This document shows positions 41,780 to 50,299 of a stretch of 64,000 nt of DNA, piece after piece. Source of the stretch: an uncultured Duncaniella sp. GTDB lineage: Bacteria > Bacteroidota > Bacteroidia > Bacteroidales > Muribaculaceae. The translations under genes and the position numbers were made by a program. Every line of letters begins with the position of its first letter. Position 1 is the first letter of the stretch. Below the pieces are notes generated by a model. That model saw only the letters and a program-made list of their open reading frames with translations, ran no database searches and was not told the DNA's origin. Location: the NCBI GenBank assembly GCA_958352885.1, contig CATWQI010000002.1:186001-250000 (forward strand), written 5' to 3'.

Positions 41780-43375
41780 ATGAAACTGACTCTGCCTCCT
41801 CGCCTGGGAGGTGATACCCCTCAGGTTGACACATCGGACAATCATCAGATAATAGTAATCGGTGCCAACGGCTCCGGCAAGACCCGGTTTGCCAACAGGC
41901 TTGCCGCCGATTTAGGTCCTCAGGCGTTCCGTATGTCCGCCCTGAAAGCGCTCTACGGCAAGGAGCAGGAGGACTTGTCCGAAGGCTCCATTGACTCGCT
42001 CTACCATGAGGTGATAACACGCTCGGGCATTATACGTGACAACATCAAAGGGGAATTCGAGCGCATGCTTGCCCTGATGCTCAACGAGGAGATGCTCAAT
42101 CTCATAGCCTACAAGTACCGTCGGGACACCGAGGGTAAGGACGGTAAGAAACTCAAGCTCCCCTTCACCCGCCTCGACAGGATGGTGAAACTGTGGCAGG
42201 AGGTGTTCCCCGACAACAAGGTGCTGATTGACAGCGGACGCATGCTGTTCGGGCGTGAGAGCAGTGACGACATATACTCATCCGCCAAGCTGTCGGCAGG
42301 CGAGCGTGCCGTGATGTACTACATCGGGGCTGCCATGTTTGCCCCGCGTGACGCGGTGGTGTTTGTCGACTCCCCCGACATGTTCCTTCACCCCACATCC
42401 ATCCGCTCCCTCTGGGACAGGATTGAGCAGATGCGCAGTGACTGCACATTCATTTACATAACCCACGACCTCTCGTTTGCCACCACGCGCGGCGACGGGC
42501 TCACCGTCTGGGTGAAGAGCTGCGACCCGGGCAAAGGTGAGTGGGACTATGAGTTCCTGCCGTCAGCCGAGGGTATCAGCGACGAGGTGTACATAGCCAT
42601 CCTTGGTGCGAGGAAACCGGTTCTCTTCATTGAAGGTGACGGCGTCAACTCGATTGATGCCAAGCTCTACCCGCTCATATTCAGGGAATACACCGTCAAG
42701 TCGCTCGGAGGGTGCGACAAGGTGATAGAATCCACCCGCACTTTCAACAGTCTGCGCTCCTTCCATAACCTTGATGCGTTCGGCATAGTGGACCGTGACC
42801 GCCGTGACGCAGGCGAGGTCGATTACCTGCGACGCCGCAAGGTGTTTGTCCCCGAGGTTGCGGAGATTGAGAATATCTTCATGCTCGAGGAGGTGGTGCG
42901 CGCTGTGGCAAGCCATTTCCGTAAGGATGAGAATGCCGTGTTCGCCCAGGTCAAGCGTGCCATCATGAGGCTTTTCGAGGTCGATTTACGGCAGCAGGCG
43001 TTGCAGCACACGCGCCACAGGGTCAAAAAGACCGTGGAGCACCGCATAGACGGCAGATTTGCCAATATCAACAAGCTTGAGGAGCATATCAACGACTTGA
43101 GCCAGTCCATCAACCCCCGTGGCATGTATGAGCAGTACTGCCGTGAATTCCGCCGGTATCTTCAGACCGGTGACTACGCCTCGGTGCTGAGGGTCTACAA
43201 CCGCAAGACCATGCTGTCCGAGAGTCATGTGGCGAGGGCATGCGGTCTGCGCCGTGACGACAAGGATGTGTATATCCGTGCCATTCTCAATATCCTCAAG
43301 GAGGACGGCGAGGATGCCCGCCGCATACGTGATGCGATTATCGGTACATTCCGGTTGTCGGCTGAAAGCAAATAG
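41780..43375 (+). CDS. ABC-type AAA ATPase fused to DUF4435 (TOPRIM-like) domain
   Basis: 531 residues from ATG 41780 (MKLTLPPRLGG). ATPase domain: Walker A GANGSGKT (28-35), signature LSAGE (171-175), Walker B VVFVDSPD (193-200) where the usual catalytic Glu after Asp197 is Ser198, and switch His229 in ITHD. From about 278 a DUF4435 domain: Glu285 in LFIEGDG, DRD at 338-340 in FGIVDRDR, and EIENIF (362-367), a TOPRIM-like acidic set. OLD nucleases and the PARIS system (AriA ATPase with AriB DUF4435) use the same pair of domains. The location between an AraC gene and the SRP RNA, without mobile genes, may instead mean a core function. Confidence 0.82.
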   Translation: MKLTLPPRLGGDTPQVDTSDNHQIIVIGANGSGKTRFANRLAADLGPQAFRMSALKALYGKEQEDLSEGSIDSLYHEVITRSGIIRDNIKGEFERMLALMLNEEMLNLIAYKYRRDTEGKDGKKLKLPFTRLDRMVKLWQEVFPDNKVLIDSGRMLFGRESSDDIYSSAKLSAGERAVMYYIGAAMFAPRDAVVFVDSPDMFLHPTSIRSLWDRIEQMRSDCTFIYITHDLSFATTRGDGLTVWVKSCDPGKGEWDYEFLPSAEGISDEVYIAILGARKPVLFIEGDGVNSIDAKLYPLIFREYTVKSLGGCDKVIESTRTFNSLRSFHNLDAFGIVDRDRRDAGEVDYLRRRKVFVPEVAEIENIFMLEEVVRAVASHFRKDENAVFAQVKRAIMRLFEVDLRQQALQHTRHRVKKTVEHRIDGRFANINKLEEHINDLSQSINPRGMYEQYCREFRRYLQTGDYASVLRVYNRKTMLSESHVARACGLRRDDKDVYIRAILNILKEDGEDARRIRDAIIGTFRLSAESK

Positions 43376-43481
43376 GGACCTCCGGCTGACCACACCTCTC
43401 CGGCTCATGCGGTGTGGTATTTCGGAATTTTCATCCCGTATCCCCCTTCCCGGATGCCATTTTGGAAATTTTGGCTGAAAA

Positions 43482-43515
43482 TTTTTGCGGATTCGGGGAA
43501 ATGTTGTACCTTTGC
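43482..43515 (+). promoter_or_regulatory. promoter of the SRP RNA gene
   Basis: TTTTTG at 43482-43487 and TACCTTTGC at 43507-43515, 19 bases apart: a near-ideal Bacteroidota promoter immediately before the RNA gene. Confidence 0.7.
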
Positions 43516-43518
43516 ACC

Positions 43519-43617
43519 CGGGTAAGTCCTACACGACCAGCTCCCCGAGAACTCCGCCAGGTCTTGACAGAAGCAACGGTATCGGGTCGTAGCGGTGCGA
43601 TGTAGTAAGCTTGCCCA
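43519..43617 (+). ncRNA. ffs: signal recognition particle RNA, small bacterial (4.5S) type
   Basis: About 99 bases. The conserved SRP helix 8 apical domain is seen as GCCAGGTC (43556-43563) and AGAAGCAACGG (43569-43579), the counterpart of E. coli CAGGTC and GGAAGCAGCC, which binds Ffh. The ends pair: GGGTAAG (about 43520-43526) with CTTGCCC (43610-43616), closing a long rod, and a T-run at 43618-43623 ends it. Start placed from the promoter box. It lies between the DUF4435 gene and a lysozyme gene; no protein-coding reading explains this stretch. Confidence 0.85.
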
Positions 43618-43656
43618 TTTTTTGTGCCCGTAAGTGAACATATCGTGGTGGATTTT

Positions 43657-43689
43657 CCTTGTGATGATATAAATTTTCACTATTTTTGC
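43657..43689 (+). promoter_or_regulatory. promoter of the GH25 gene, giving a possibly leaderless mRNA
   Basis: TATTTTTGC at 43681-43689 with CCTTG (43657-43661) 19 bases upstream. The expected start of transcription falls at about 43694-43697, on the ATG at 43695. Confidence 0.5.
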
Positions 43690-43694
43690 GGTCA

Positions 43695-44426
43695 ATGAGA
43701 AGATTCCTCGACATATTTCTGCTCTTGGCGGTCATGATGGCGGCTACGGGATGCCGGAAGAGCACTCCCGGCAAGCGCGCGCACTATCCCGACCCTGCGA
43801 AATATGCGGTAAGGGGGATTGACATCAGCGCCCATAACGGTGTGATTGATTTCAACAAAGTGGCTGCCGACGGCATTTCCTTCGTGGTGATAAAGGCGAC
43901 GGAAGGGGGCACGTTCAAGGACAAGCGTTTCGTGGAGAATGTGCGAAAGGCTCGTGAAGCGGGGCTTAAGGTGGGTGCCTACCACTTTTTCCGCTTTGAT
44001 ACCCCGGGCTACATGCAGGGGCTTAACTTCCTTAATTCCATACGAGGGCGCAAGATGGATTTGCCGCTCGTCATCGACCTGGAGGAGTGGGCTAACCCCA
44101 ACAGCCAGCCTACACCCATAGTGCTCAGCCGGCTGTATGAGATGATTGACCATCTGGAGAGCCACGGGCACACAGTGATGATTTACACAAATAAAAACGG
44201 CTACGCCCGCTTCGTAAAAGGGAGGCTTGAGAGCTATCCTCTATGGATATGCTCGTTGGTCGACGAGCCCGACGACGAGGTGGACTGGGTGTTCTGGCAG
44301 GCTACACATAGCGGACGGGTGAACGGCATAGAGCATCCGGTGGATATAAATGCGTTCAACGGCAATCATCCCGACTGGCAGGAATTTCTCCGACCCGAGC
44401 CCGACGACCCCGAACTTGATTTTTAA
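43695..44426 (+). CDS. GH25 lysozyme (muramidase) lipoprotein
   Basis: 243 residues from ATG 43695; the TTG at 43686 lies inside the promoter box. Lipoprotein signal with Cys20 (LAVMMAATGC). GH25 fold: Asp43 in GIDISAHNG and the D-x-E pair Asp128/Glu130 in LVIDLEEW, which form the catalytic site; HFFRFD and QATHSG blocks follow, and VDINAFNG near the end is typical. It hydrolyses the MurNAc-GlcNAc bond. Being lipid-anchored it could act in the periplasm or on other bacteria's wall at the surface. Confidence 0.92.
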   Translation: MRRFLDIFLLLAVMMAATGCRKSTPGKRAHYPDPAKYAVRGIDISAHNGVIDFNKVAADGISFVVIKATEGGTFKDKRFVENVRKAREAGLKVGAYHFFRFDTPGYMQGLNFLNSIRGRKMDLPLVIDLEEWANPNSQPTPIVLSRLYEMIDHLESHGHTVMIYTNKNGYARFVKGRLESYPLWICSLVDEPDDEVDWVFWQATHSGRVNGIEHPVDINAFNGNHPDWQEFLRPEPDDPELDF

Positions 44427-44529
44427 ACCGATACGGGGGAAGGCTTTGCCTGTGCCCCCCCATCCTTTGATATATGAAGAGAAGCAATTTATTCACCCCT
44501 CCGGCAGGTGGTCAGTCGCCGGTTGAGCC

Positions 44530-45852
44530 ATGATCGTCCCTGACCGGCAAGTGCCGGCGGCAAAGGGCTGGTTGGCCCTCTCGCCGGTGATGGTGTTCCT
44601 GGTGCTGTATGTGGCGGTTTCCATTGCCATCGGCGATTTCTACAAGATGCCTATCAGCGTCGCGCTTGTCGTCGCATCCATGTGGGCGGTGGTGATATAC
44701 CGCGGTGTCCCGCTGATGCAGCGCATCGAGGTGTTCTCAAGGGCGGCGGGTCACTTCAACATCCTATATATGATATGGGTGTTCGTGCTGGCGGGGGCGT
44801 TTGCCACGCTGGCGAGAGAAATCGGAGCTGTTGACGCCACCGTCAACTTTACCTTGCGGATATTTCCGCCTGACTATGTGGTTCCCACCATGTTCTTCGC
44901 CGCCTGTTTCATCTCCCTCTCCATCGGCACCTCGGTAGGCACCGTGGTGGCGTTGACCCCTCTTGCGGTAGAGATGGCGCAGATGTCGGGCGGGGAGGTT
45001 CCCTTCTATGTGGCTGTGGTGCTCGGCGGTGCGTTCTTCGGCGACAACCTCTCCTTCATATCCGACACGACCATTGCCGCCACACGCTCGCAGGGGTGCA
45101 ATATGAATGACAAGTTCAAGGCTAACCTGTGGCTTGCCCTTCCGGCTGCCGTTTTCACCCTCGTCCTCTACGTGGTGATGAGCCACGGCACACCTGAGGC
45201 CATTCTCCCCGCCGAAGCCGACCCATGGCTGATACTTCCCTATATAGTGGTGATAGTCACAGCCGTGGCGGGAATCAATGTCACCATAGTGCTCACCCTC
45301 GGCATAGTCACCGCCCTGGTGCTCGGGCTGCTCGGGGGAGAGTCGCTGCTTACGCTTGCAGGTCACATGGGTGCCGGCATCGACTCAATGGGCAATCTCA
45401 TCATCATCACCCTCCTTGCCTCCGGCATGCTCGGCATCATCAAGGCTGCCGGCGGAATTCAGTTCCTGCTACAGGGGCTCACCGGGCATATCTCAGGGGT
45501 CAGAGGGGCGCAGAGCGTGCTTGCGCTGCTCGTGGGGCTGGTAAATCTATGCACCGCCAACAATACCGTGGCTATCATCACCGTGGGAGGCATAGCCCGC
45601 GACGTGTCGGAGCGTTATGGCATAGACCCCCGGAAGAGCGCGTCGCTGCTTGACTCTGCGGCATGCGTGGTGCAGTGTCTCATACCTTACGGCGCGCAGA
45701 CATTGCTTGCCACCTCGCTTGCCGGCATATCTCCGGCGTCACCGTTCCCTTACCTCTACTATCCATGGGCGCTCACCGTGATGATAGCGCTCTCGATCAT
45801 ATTCCTTTTCCCCCGTCACCTTAACAAGAACAAAACAACACCCTCCCAATAG
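44530..45852 (+). CDS. NhaC-family Na+/H+ (or Na+-substrate) antiporter
   Basis: 440 residues with about eleven hydrophobic segments. Blocks FISLSIGTSVGTVVALTPLA, FFGDNLSFISDTTIAATRSQGC and NTVAIITVGGIARD are typical of the NhaC/ArsB-like ion transporter group, and FGDNLS-SDTTIAA carries the ion-site acids. The family covers Na+/H+ antiporters and malate-lactate exchangers; cargo is not fixed by sequence. The WYL regulator begins two bases after its stop, so the two are one unit. Confidence 0.87.
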   Translation: MIVPDRQVPAAKGWLALSPVMVFLVLYVAVSIAIGDFYKMPISVALVVASMWAVVIYRGVPLMQRIEVFSRAAGHFNILYMIWVFVLAGAFATLAREIGAVDATVNFTLRIFPPDYVVPTMFFAACFISLSIGTSVGTVVALTPLAVEMAQMSGGEVPFYVAVVLGGAFFGDNLSFISDTTIAATRSQGCNMNDKFKANLWLALPAAVFTLVLYVVMSHGTPEAILPAEADPWLILPYIVVIVTAVAGINVTIVLTLGIVTALVLGLLGGESLLTLAGHMGAGIDSMGNLIIITLLASGMLGIIKAAGGIQFLLQGLTGHISGVRGAQSVLALLVGLVNLCTANNTVAIITVGGIARDVSERYGIDPRKSASLLDSAACVVQCLIPYGAQTLLATSLAGISPASPFPYLYYPWALTVMIALSIIFLFPRHLNKNKTTPSQ

Positions 45853-45854
45853 CC

Positions 45855-46751
45855 ATGTCACGCAATCTTCTCGGCAGATACATCTGGATTATAGACACCA
45901 TACGCCGCTACGGCGCAATAACCCGTGAGAAACTCAATGACTTGTGGATGCTCTCGTCGCTCTCCGACGGCACCCCTATGCCGAGACGCACGTTCTACAA
46001 CTACCGTGCTGCCATCGAGGATCTGTTTAACATCAACATAGAGTGCAATTCCTCGACCTACGAGTACTATATCGACGCGGGCGACGACCGGCGCGAGAGC
46101 CTTACCGACTGGCTTCTTAATTCGGCTGCCATGAGCAATGTGCTTTCAAGCGTCAGCGACGTGTCCGACCGTATATTCCTCGAGGATGTGCCCTCGGCTC
46201 GCATCTATCTCTCGCAGGTCATCTCGGCTTTGCGTGACCGTCATCCCATACGGTTCACCTATCGTCCCTACACCCGTACCAACCCGAGCCGTGATGTGGT
46301 TATAGAGCCCTATTTTCTCAAGATATTCCGCCAGCGGTGGTACATAACAGGGCGCAACACCCGTGACGGGCTTATAAAGACCTATGCACTTGACCGCATG
46401 GAGGAGGTGAGGATTGAGGAGTCGGTGTTTGACAGCGACAGCAGTTTTGATATCGACGGCTATGTACGTGACACATTCGGGATAGTGTTCTCCCACGGTG
46501 AACCCAAGGAGGTGGTGCTCCGTGCCGACGCCCGCCAGTCCAAGTATCTGCGCACCCTGCCGCTCCATCACTCGCAGCGAGAGGTACTCCACGACGATTA
46601 CTCGCTCTTCTACTATCGTCTGCGACTTACCCCCGATTTCGTCCAGGAAATCCTGTCGTGCGGTCCGTCGGTAAGGGTAGTGTCTCCCCCCGAGCTACGC
46701 GCCATGGTAGTCACCTCGCTCAAGGATTCCCTCAGGCTCTACGGCGAATAA
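45855..46751 (+). CDS. WYL-domain transcriptional regulator
   Basis: 298 residues: an N-terminal winged helix (about 1-75, RYGAITREKLNDLW and RRTFYNYRAAIEDLF) and a WYL domain (about 125-200) with RPYTRTNPSRDVVIEPYFL and RQRWYITGRN (WYI in place of WYL). The C-terminal WCX-like extension follows. WYL domains sense nucleic-acid or nucleotide ligands. It starts two bases after the antiporter gene. Confidence 0.9.
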   Translation: MSRNLLGRYIWIIDTIRRYGAITREKLNDLWMLSSLSDGTPMPRRTFYNYRAAIEDLFNINIECNSSTYEYYIDAGDDRRESLTDWLLNSAAMSNVLSSVSDVSDRIFLEDVPSARIYLSQVISALRDRHPIRFTYRPYTRTNPSRDVVIEPYFLKIFRQRWYITGRNTRDGLIKTYALDRMEEVRIEESVFDSDSSFDIDGYVRDTFGIVFSHGEPKEVVLRADARQSKYLRTLPLHHSQREVLHDDYSLFYYRLRLTPDFVQEILSCGPSVRVVSPPELRAMVVTSLKDSLRLYGE

Positions 46752-46801
46752 GAGCCGACTGGTTTTTTAACGCTTCCACCACCTTATTATATAATAGTTT
46801 T

Positions 46802-46843
46802 CGGGAGTGATGCGAAAGTTACAACGCTTTCGTGTCACTCCCG
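46802..46843. terminator. hairpin after the WYL regulator gene
   Basis: CGGGAGTGA (46802-46810) pairs with TCACTCCCG (46835-46843), continued inside by CGAAAG with CTTTCG. No long T-run on the + side. Confidence 0.6.
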
Positions 46844-46879
46844 CAATATTGTAAGTACCTCATCTACGATTCTTTAGCC

Positions 46880-46888
46880 TACCTTTGT
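46880..46888 (+). promoter_or_regulatory. -7 box for the large surface lipoprotein gene
   Basis: TACCTTTGT, one base off consensus; -33 not evident. Predicts a leader of about 165 bases. Confidence 0.45.
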
Positions 46889-47059
46889 ATTAAAATTCTT
46901 TTTGAGATAACCCAAAATGCGTCCATGCAGTGCAAATAGCGCCTTAACTCTTGTTAATGTGTAAGTTATCTGAAGATAATAACCTTTCGGAACAAACACC
47001 TACATATAAGGATATAACAATAACCAAAATAACCAAAGTTATAACTTAAATTTTTCTCT

Positions 47060-49990
47060 ATGAACAAAAAATTCATCAACGGGCTCCTGCTCGCTACTCT
47101 CGTGGTAGGTTCAGCAGGTTCCTTCACTTCCTGCAAGGATTATGATGATGATATTGACAATCTGCAGAGCCAGATTGACGGTATCAATGTCACTATCGGT
47201 CAGCTTCAGGAACTGATTTCAAGCGGTAAAGTCATCAAGGATGTTACATCCAATGCTGACGGTGTTGTTATCACAATGACTGATGGCAAGACTTACACCA
47301 TCACAAATGGAAAGAATGGTGCTAACGGCGCAGATGGTAAGAATGCTTCCGTGTGGACTATCAATTCTGATGGCTATTGGTGCGAGGACGGCAAAGCTAC
47401 TGAGTGGAAGGCTGTCGGCACTGACGGTAAGAATGGTACAGACGGTACAAATGGTACTAACGGTACAGACGGCACAAATGGTACTAACGGTCAGAATGGC
47501 GAATACTATGTTCCCAATGTAGAAACCGGATGCTTCGATATCTACCGTGACGGTGAGAAGATTAAGTCTACTGATATCAAGTGGCGTCAGGAAGTTGCCG
47601 GTAGCGGTATCACTGCTGTTTACTCCGGTACTAAGCTTACTTTCTCCGGTATCAAGGATAGCGACGGCAAGGATGCTACCGTTGAAATCGACCTCGGTAC
47701 TCCTGTCGGTTCTATCGCTTTCATTCCCGAAGTGATGAACACTGCTGTGGCTCTTCCCCAGCCTAAGGATCCTTTCTATCATGTGAATAGCTATATTTCT
47801 GACTCAAAAGCTACCCCTGCTGGTGATTTCGCCTATCAGACTGACTGGGGTAAGTCAAATATTGTAGACCTCGCTTATCGCATCAATCCGAATGACGCAT
47901 TTGTAGCTGAAAATGCCCAGGCTAACTTCGTTAACCGTTCCGTACAGGTGGTTAGCAGCCGTGCCGCAGGTGATGCTAAGACTCTTCTTAATGTGAAGAG
48001 TATGGTTGCCGCTAATGGTGAACTCAATGTTGAGGCTACTGTTAACCCCAAAGCTCTTAACGATGCTCCTGAATTTAACATCGCAGCTCTTCAGCTTTGG
48101 AACGGTCAGGCTGTAACTACTTCTGACTATATCTACATCAACTCTACAGCTGTTGCTCCTATCCTCGTGGATAGCGCTAAGATGAAGGCTAATCCCGCTA
48201 CAGGTTCAGCTGTCGTTACATTCTACAACCGTACCAAGGTTATTGCTTCTGCTGATAAAGAGACCAGCGCATTCATCCAGCAATTCGCTTCTCTTGCAGC
48301 TGCTGCAAACGCTGAATTGGTTTACAACGGCGAACTTGACCTCGCTAAGCTTCCCGGTCTTTTCGTTCAGAGCGAATGGAAATACCTTGCTGACCTTGGT
48401 TTCACAGGTATGAGCTACGAGTTCTCACTCCCGAAAGAGTATCTTTCAAATGAGACAGCTGTAGTCGGCAACCAGACCAACCAGCAGTGGTTCGTACAGC
48501 TCGACGGCACTGTGCTTAAGGTTAACGAGACCAATGTAACCGGCGAAAAGACTCAGGCTATCGGTCGTACTCCCGTTGTGCGTGTTGACGCATTCCTTGA
48601 GGGCAACGACGGTGTTAAGCGTATGGTCGCTTCCGCTTACATCAAGGTTTCTATCGTAGCTGCTGCTTCTACTCCTGATGAAGAGAAGGGTGAGGAGATT
48701 ATCCCGCTTGAGGACGAGTTCTTTGAATACCATACACTTTCCGATGCAGCTGTTGAAGTTAACCATATCGATTGGCAGACTGTAAACAATCTCATCTACG
48801 GTGCTCAGGGTCTTACCGCTGCTACTTTCTGGCAGAACTACGGTGGTGCTGCTAAGGAGTATACTGTATCTGTGACCACTACTGATAAAGATGACAACAC
48901 AGTTAACCTCATCCCCGCAAATGTTTCTAACGTAGCTAAGGCTGACGAGACATTTAAACTTGAGGCTAACGGTATCTTCTGCACCGCAACCCTCGGTAGC
49001 AGCAATACTCAGACTTCAAACGTTGTGTTCAAGATTGATAACAAGGTTAGAACTGATATCTCTTATAAGAATGTTATCGTTAAGGGTGTCGCAAGAGGTG
49101 CTGAATATGTAGTGACCATCACTATTCCTTCTAATGACAGGACTAAGTATCCTGACTACAAGATTGTTCAGAAGTTCTATGTTAAGTCTGACTGCACAGG
49201 CTATGCATTCAACCCCAACTTCTATGACAACGCTCAGGGTTGTGTAGTAACCAAGGGTAAGATTGTAAATGGCGCATGGGCTCTCGAGATGAACATCTCT
49301 GAGGTATTTGCAATGGTTAACGGTCAGAATATCTACCAGTACTTCAATGCTGAAGCTCAGCACAAGAATGCTCTCGATATCGTATTCGGTATTAAGACCA
49401 CTCCTGCTCAGACCGGTCTTAACCTGACTGCGAAAGTTGACAACAACCAGACTCTTGAGCTTACAGAAGCTCTCTCTAAACCCAGCAAGACTGCATACAT
49501 GGAATACACTCTTGAGCATGTAAACGGTGAGGAGTCAGTATTCCCCTTCAATGTTCTCTTCAAGAATCCGTTCGTTAAGGGTGTATCTCAGTCGCTGACT
49601 CTTGATGCAAATGCAAGTGCTGATGCTCAGACTGTAGCAACTGCTCCTCAGGTCGTAGTGAACGATGTTAACGGTAAGGCAATCTATGTATGGAATGCAG
49701 ATGCGAACGCTCTCGCTCTTACATCTCTTGCAACAGGTACTTACAAGGTAGCTGCTCCCACTGTTAAGTACGAATTTGTTGAGGATGCCAACTATGACAA
49801 ATTCTATGGCAACCTTGATATCGCTAACGGTGCGAAATTCGAAATCAATGAAACCACCGGTGTTGTTACTTTCGACAACCTTGGTGCAGAGCTCGTGCCT
49901 ACCTACACTCTCACTGTTAAGGCTACTGTGACATTCGAAGACCTCTCAGTTGTTGAGTGCACAATCCCCTTCGTAGTAAAGGGTAAGTAA
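47060..49990 (+). CDS. large surface lipoprotein with coiled-coil stalk and collagen-like repeat
   Basis: 976 residues. Lipoprotein signal with Cys25 (GSFTSC) followed by KDYDDDID, an acidic stretch like the Bacteroidetes surface-export signal, so it is probably displayed outside. Residues 30-60 form a short heptad-like coil (IDNLQSQIDGINVTIGQLQ); 84-147 are Gly/Asn/Asp/Thr-rich with a collagen-like G-T-N/G-T-D repeat at 120-147. The rest (about 150-976) is beta-rich with no enzyme motif that I recognise; it resembles the N-terminal architecture of DUF4988/PL29-N-type surface proteins. Codon choice is strongly biased to GCT, GGT and AAG, unlike neighbours, indicating very high expression. A structural or adhesive surface role is inference. 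Confidence 0.72.
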   Translation: MNKKFINGLLLATLVVGSAGSFTSCKDYDDDIDNLQSQIDGINVTIGQLQELISSGKVIKDVTSNADGVVITMTDGKTYTITNGKNGANGADGKNASVWTINSDGYWCEDGKATEWKAVGTDGKNGTDGTNGTNGTDGTNGTNGQNGEYYVPNVETGCFDIYRDGEKIKSTDIKWRQEVAGSGITAVYSGTKLTFSGIKDSDGKDATVEIDLGTPVGSIAFIPEVMNTAVALPQPKDPFYHVNSYISDSKATPAGDFAYQTDWGKSNIVDLAYRINPNDAFVAENAQANFVNRSVQVVSSRAAGDAKTLLNVKSMVAANGELNVEATVNPKALNDAPEFNIAALQLWNGQAVTTSDYIYINSTAVAPILVDSAKMKANPATGSAVVTFYNRTKVIASADKETSAFIQQFASLAAAANAELVYNGELDLAKLPGLFVQSEWKYLADLGFTGMSYEFSLPKEYLSNETAVVGNQTNQQWFVQLDGTVLKVNETNVTGEKTQAIGRTPVVRVDAFLEGNDGVKRMVASAYIKVSIVAAASTPDEEKGEEIIPLEDEFFEYHTLSDAAVEVNHIDWQTVNNLIYGAQGLTAATFWQNYGGAAKEYTVSVTTTDKDDNTVNLIPANVSNVAKADETFKLEANGIFCTATLGSSNTQTSNVVFKIDNKVRTDISYKNVIVKGVARGAEYVVTITIPSNDRTKYPDYKIVQKFYVKSDCTGYAFNPNFYDNAQGCVVTKGKIVNGAWALEMNISEVFAMVNGQNIYQYFNAEAQHKNALDIVFGIKTTPAQTGLNLTAKVDNNQTLELTEALSKPSKTAYMEYTLEHVNGEESVFPFNVLFKNPFVKGVSQSLTLDANASADAQTVATAPQVVVNDVNGKAIYVWNADANALALTSLATGTYKVAAPTVKYEFVEDANYDKFYGNLDIANGAKFEINETTGVVTFDNLGAELVPTYTLTVKATVTFEDLSVVECTIPFVVKGK
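47435..47488 (+). repeat. tandem 27-bp repeat (two copies) coding the Gly-Thr repeat
   Basis: Copy 1 (47435-47461) and copy 2 (47462-47488) differ at a single base. Each encodes the nine-residue GTDGTNGTN, so repeat-number change would alter the stalk without a frameshift. Confidence 0.85.
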
Positions 49991-50102
49991 CTAATCTTGA
50001 AAAAGGATAAACTTTTGATATAATAGAATCCTTCCAAATAATAGGTTAGGAAAGGCATACTAACAAAGCCAAAATTCGAAGGGTAGCAATGCCCAACGTT
50101 AT

Positions 50103-50141
50103 ACCGGCATCACACTGTGAAGTGAGATGCCGGTTTTCTTT
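50103..50141 (+). terminator. terminator of the large surface lipoprotein gene
   Basis: ACCGGCATC (50103-50111) with GATGCCGGT (50126-50134), an inner CAC/GTG pair, then TTTTCTTTT: a good intrinsic terminator. Confidence 0.8.
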
Positions 50142-50202
50142 TGTTCCGGCGGGGGAGGCTTCAAAGTTTGAGGCATGATGTTGCCGATTGAGAAAAAATC
50201 CG

Positions 50203-50211
50203 TACCTTTGC
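50203..50211 (+). promoter_or_regulatory. promoter of the M16 peptidase gene
   Basis: TACCTTTGC with TTG at 50181-50183, 19 bases apart; leader of about 80 bases. Confidence 0.6.
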
Positions 50212-50299
50212 GCCGTAAAGCGTTGGAATGCAGCGGTATGTGCGGAGGAAATCCCGCAAGTTGCTGATGGCTAATGACAACTGATAAGAAAAATTTTCT

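Larger units (their letters stand above)
46752..47059 (+). other. intergenic region and long leader of the large lipoprotein gene
   Basis: 308 bases without a gene. It holds a hairpin (46802-46843), a putative -7 box (46880-46888) and then about 165 bases of A/T-rich leader with a short TTATC/GATAA hairpin near 46966-46979. The leader is among the longest in the window and precedes the most codon-biased gene; no known riboswitch was recognised. Confidence 0.5.
49991..50299 (+). other. intergenic region between the surface lipoprotein and the M16 peptidase
   Basis: 309 bases without a gene. It contains an A/T-rich stretch, a terminator hairpin (50103-50141) and the promoter of the peptidase (50203-50211). 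Nothing else recognised. Confidence 0.5.

Noticed and set aside
44435..44460. GGGGG...CCCCC hairpin after the GH25 gene as a terminator
   Set aside because: Short G/C pairing with no T-run after it; may be chance, so not listed.
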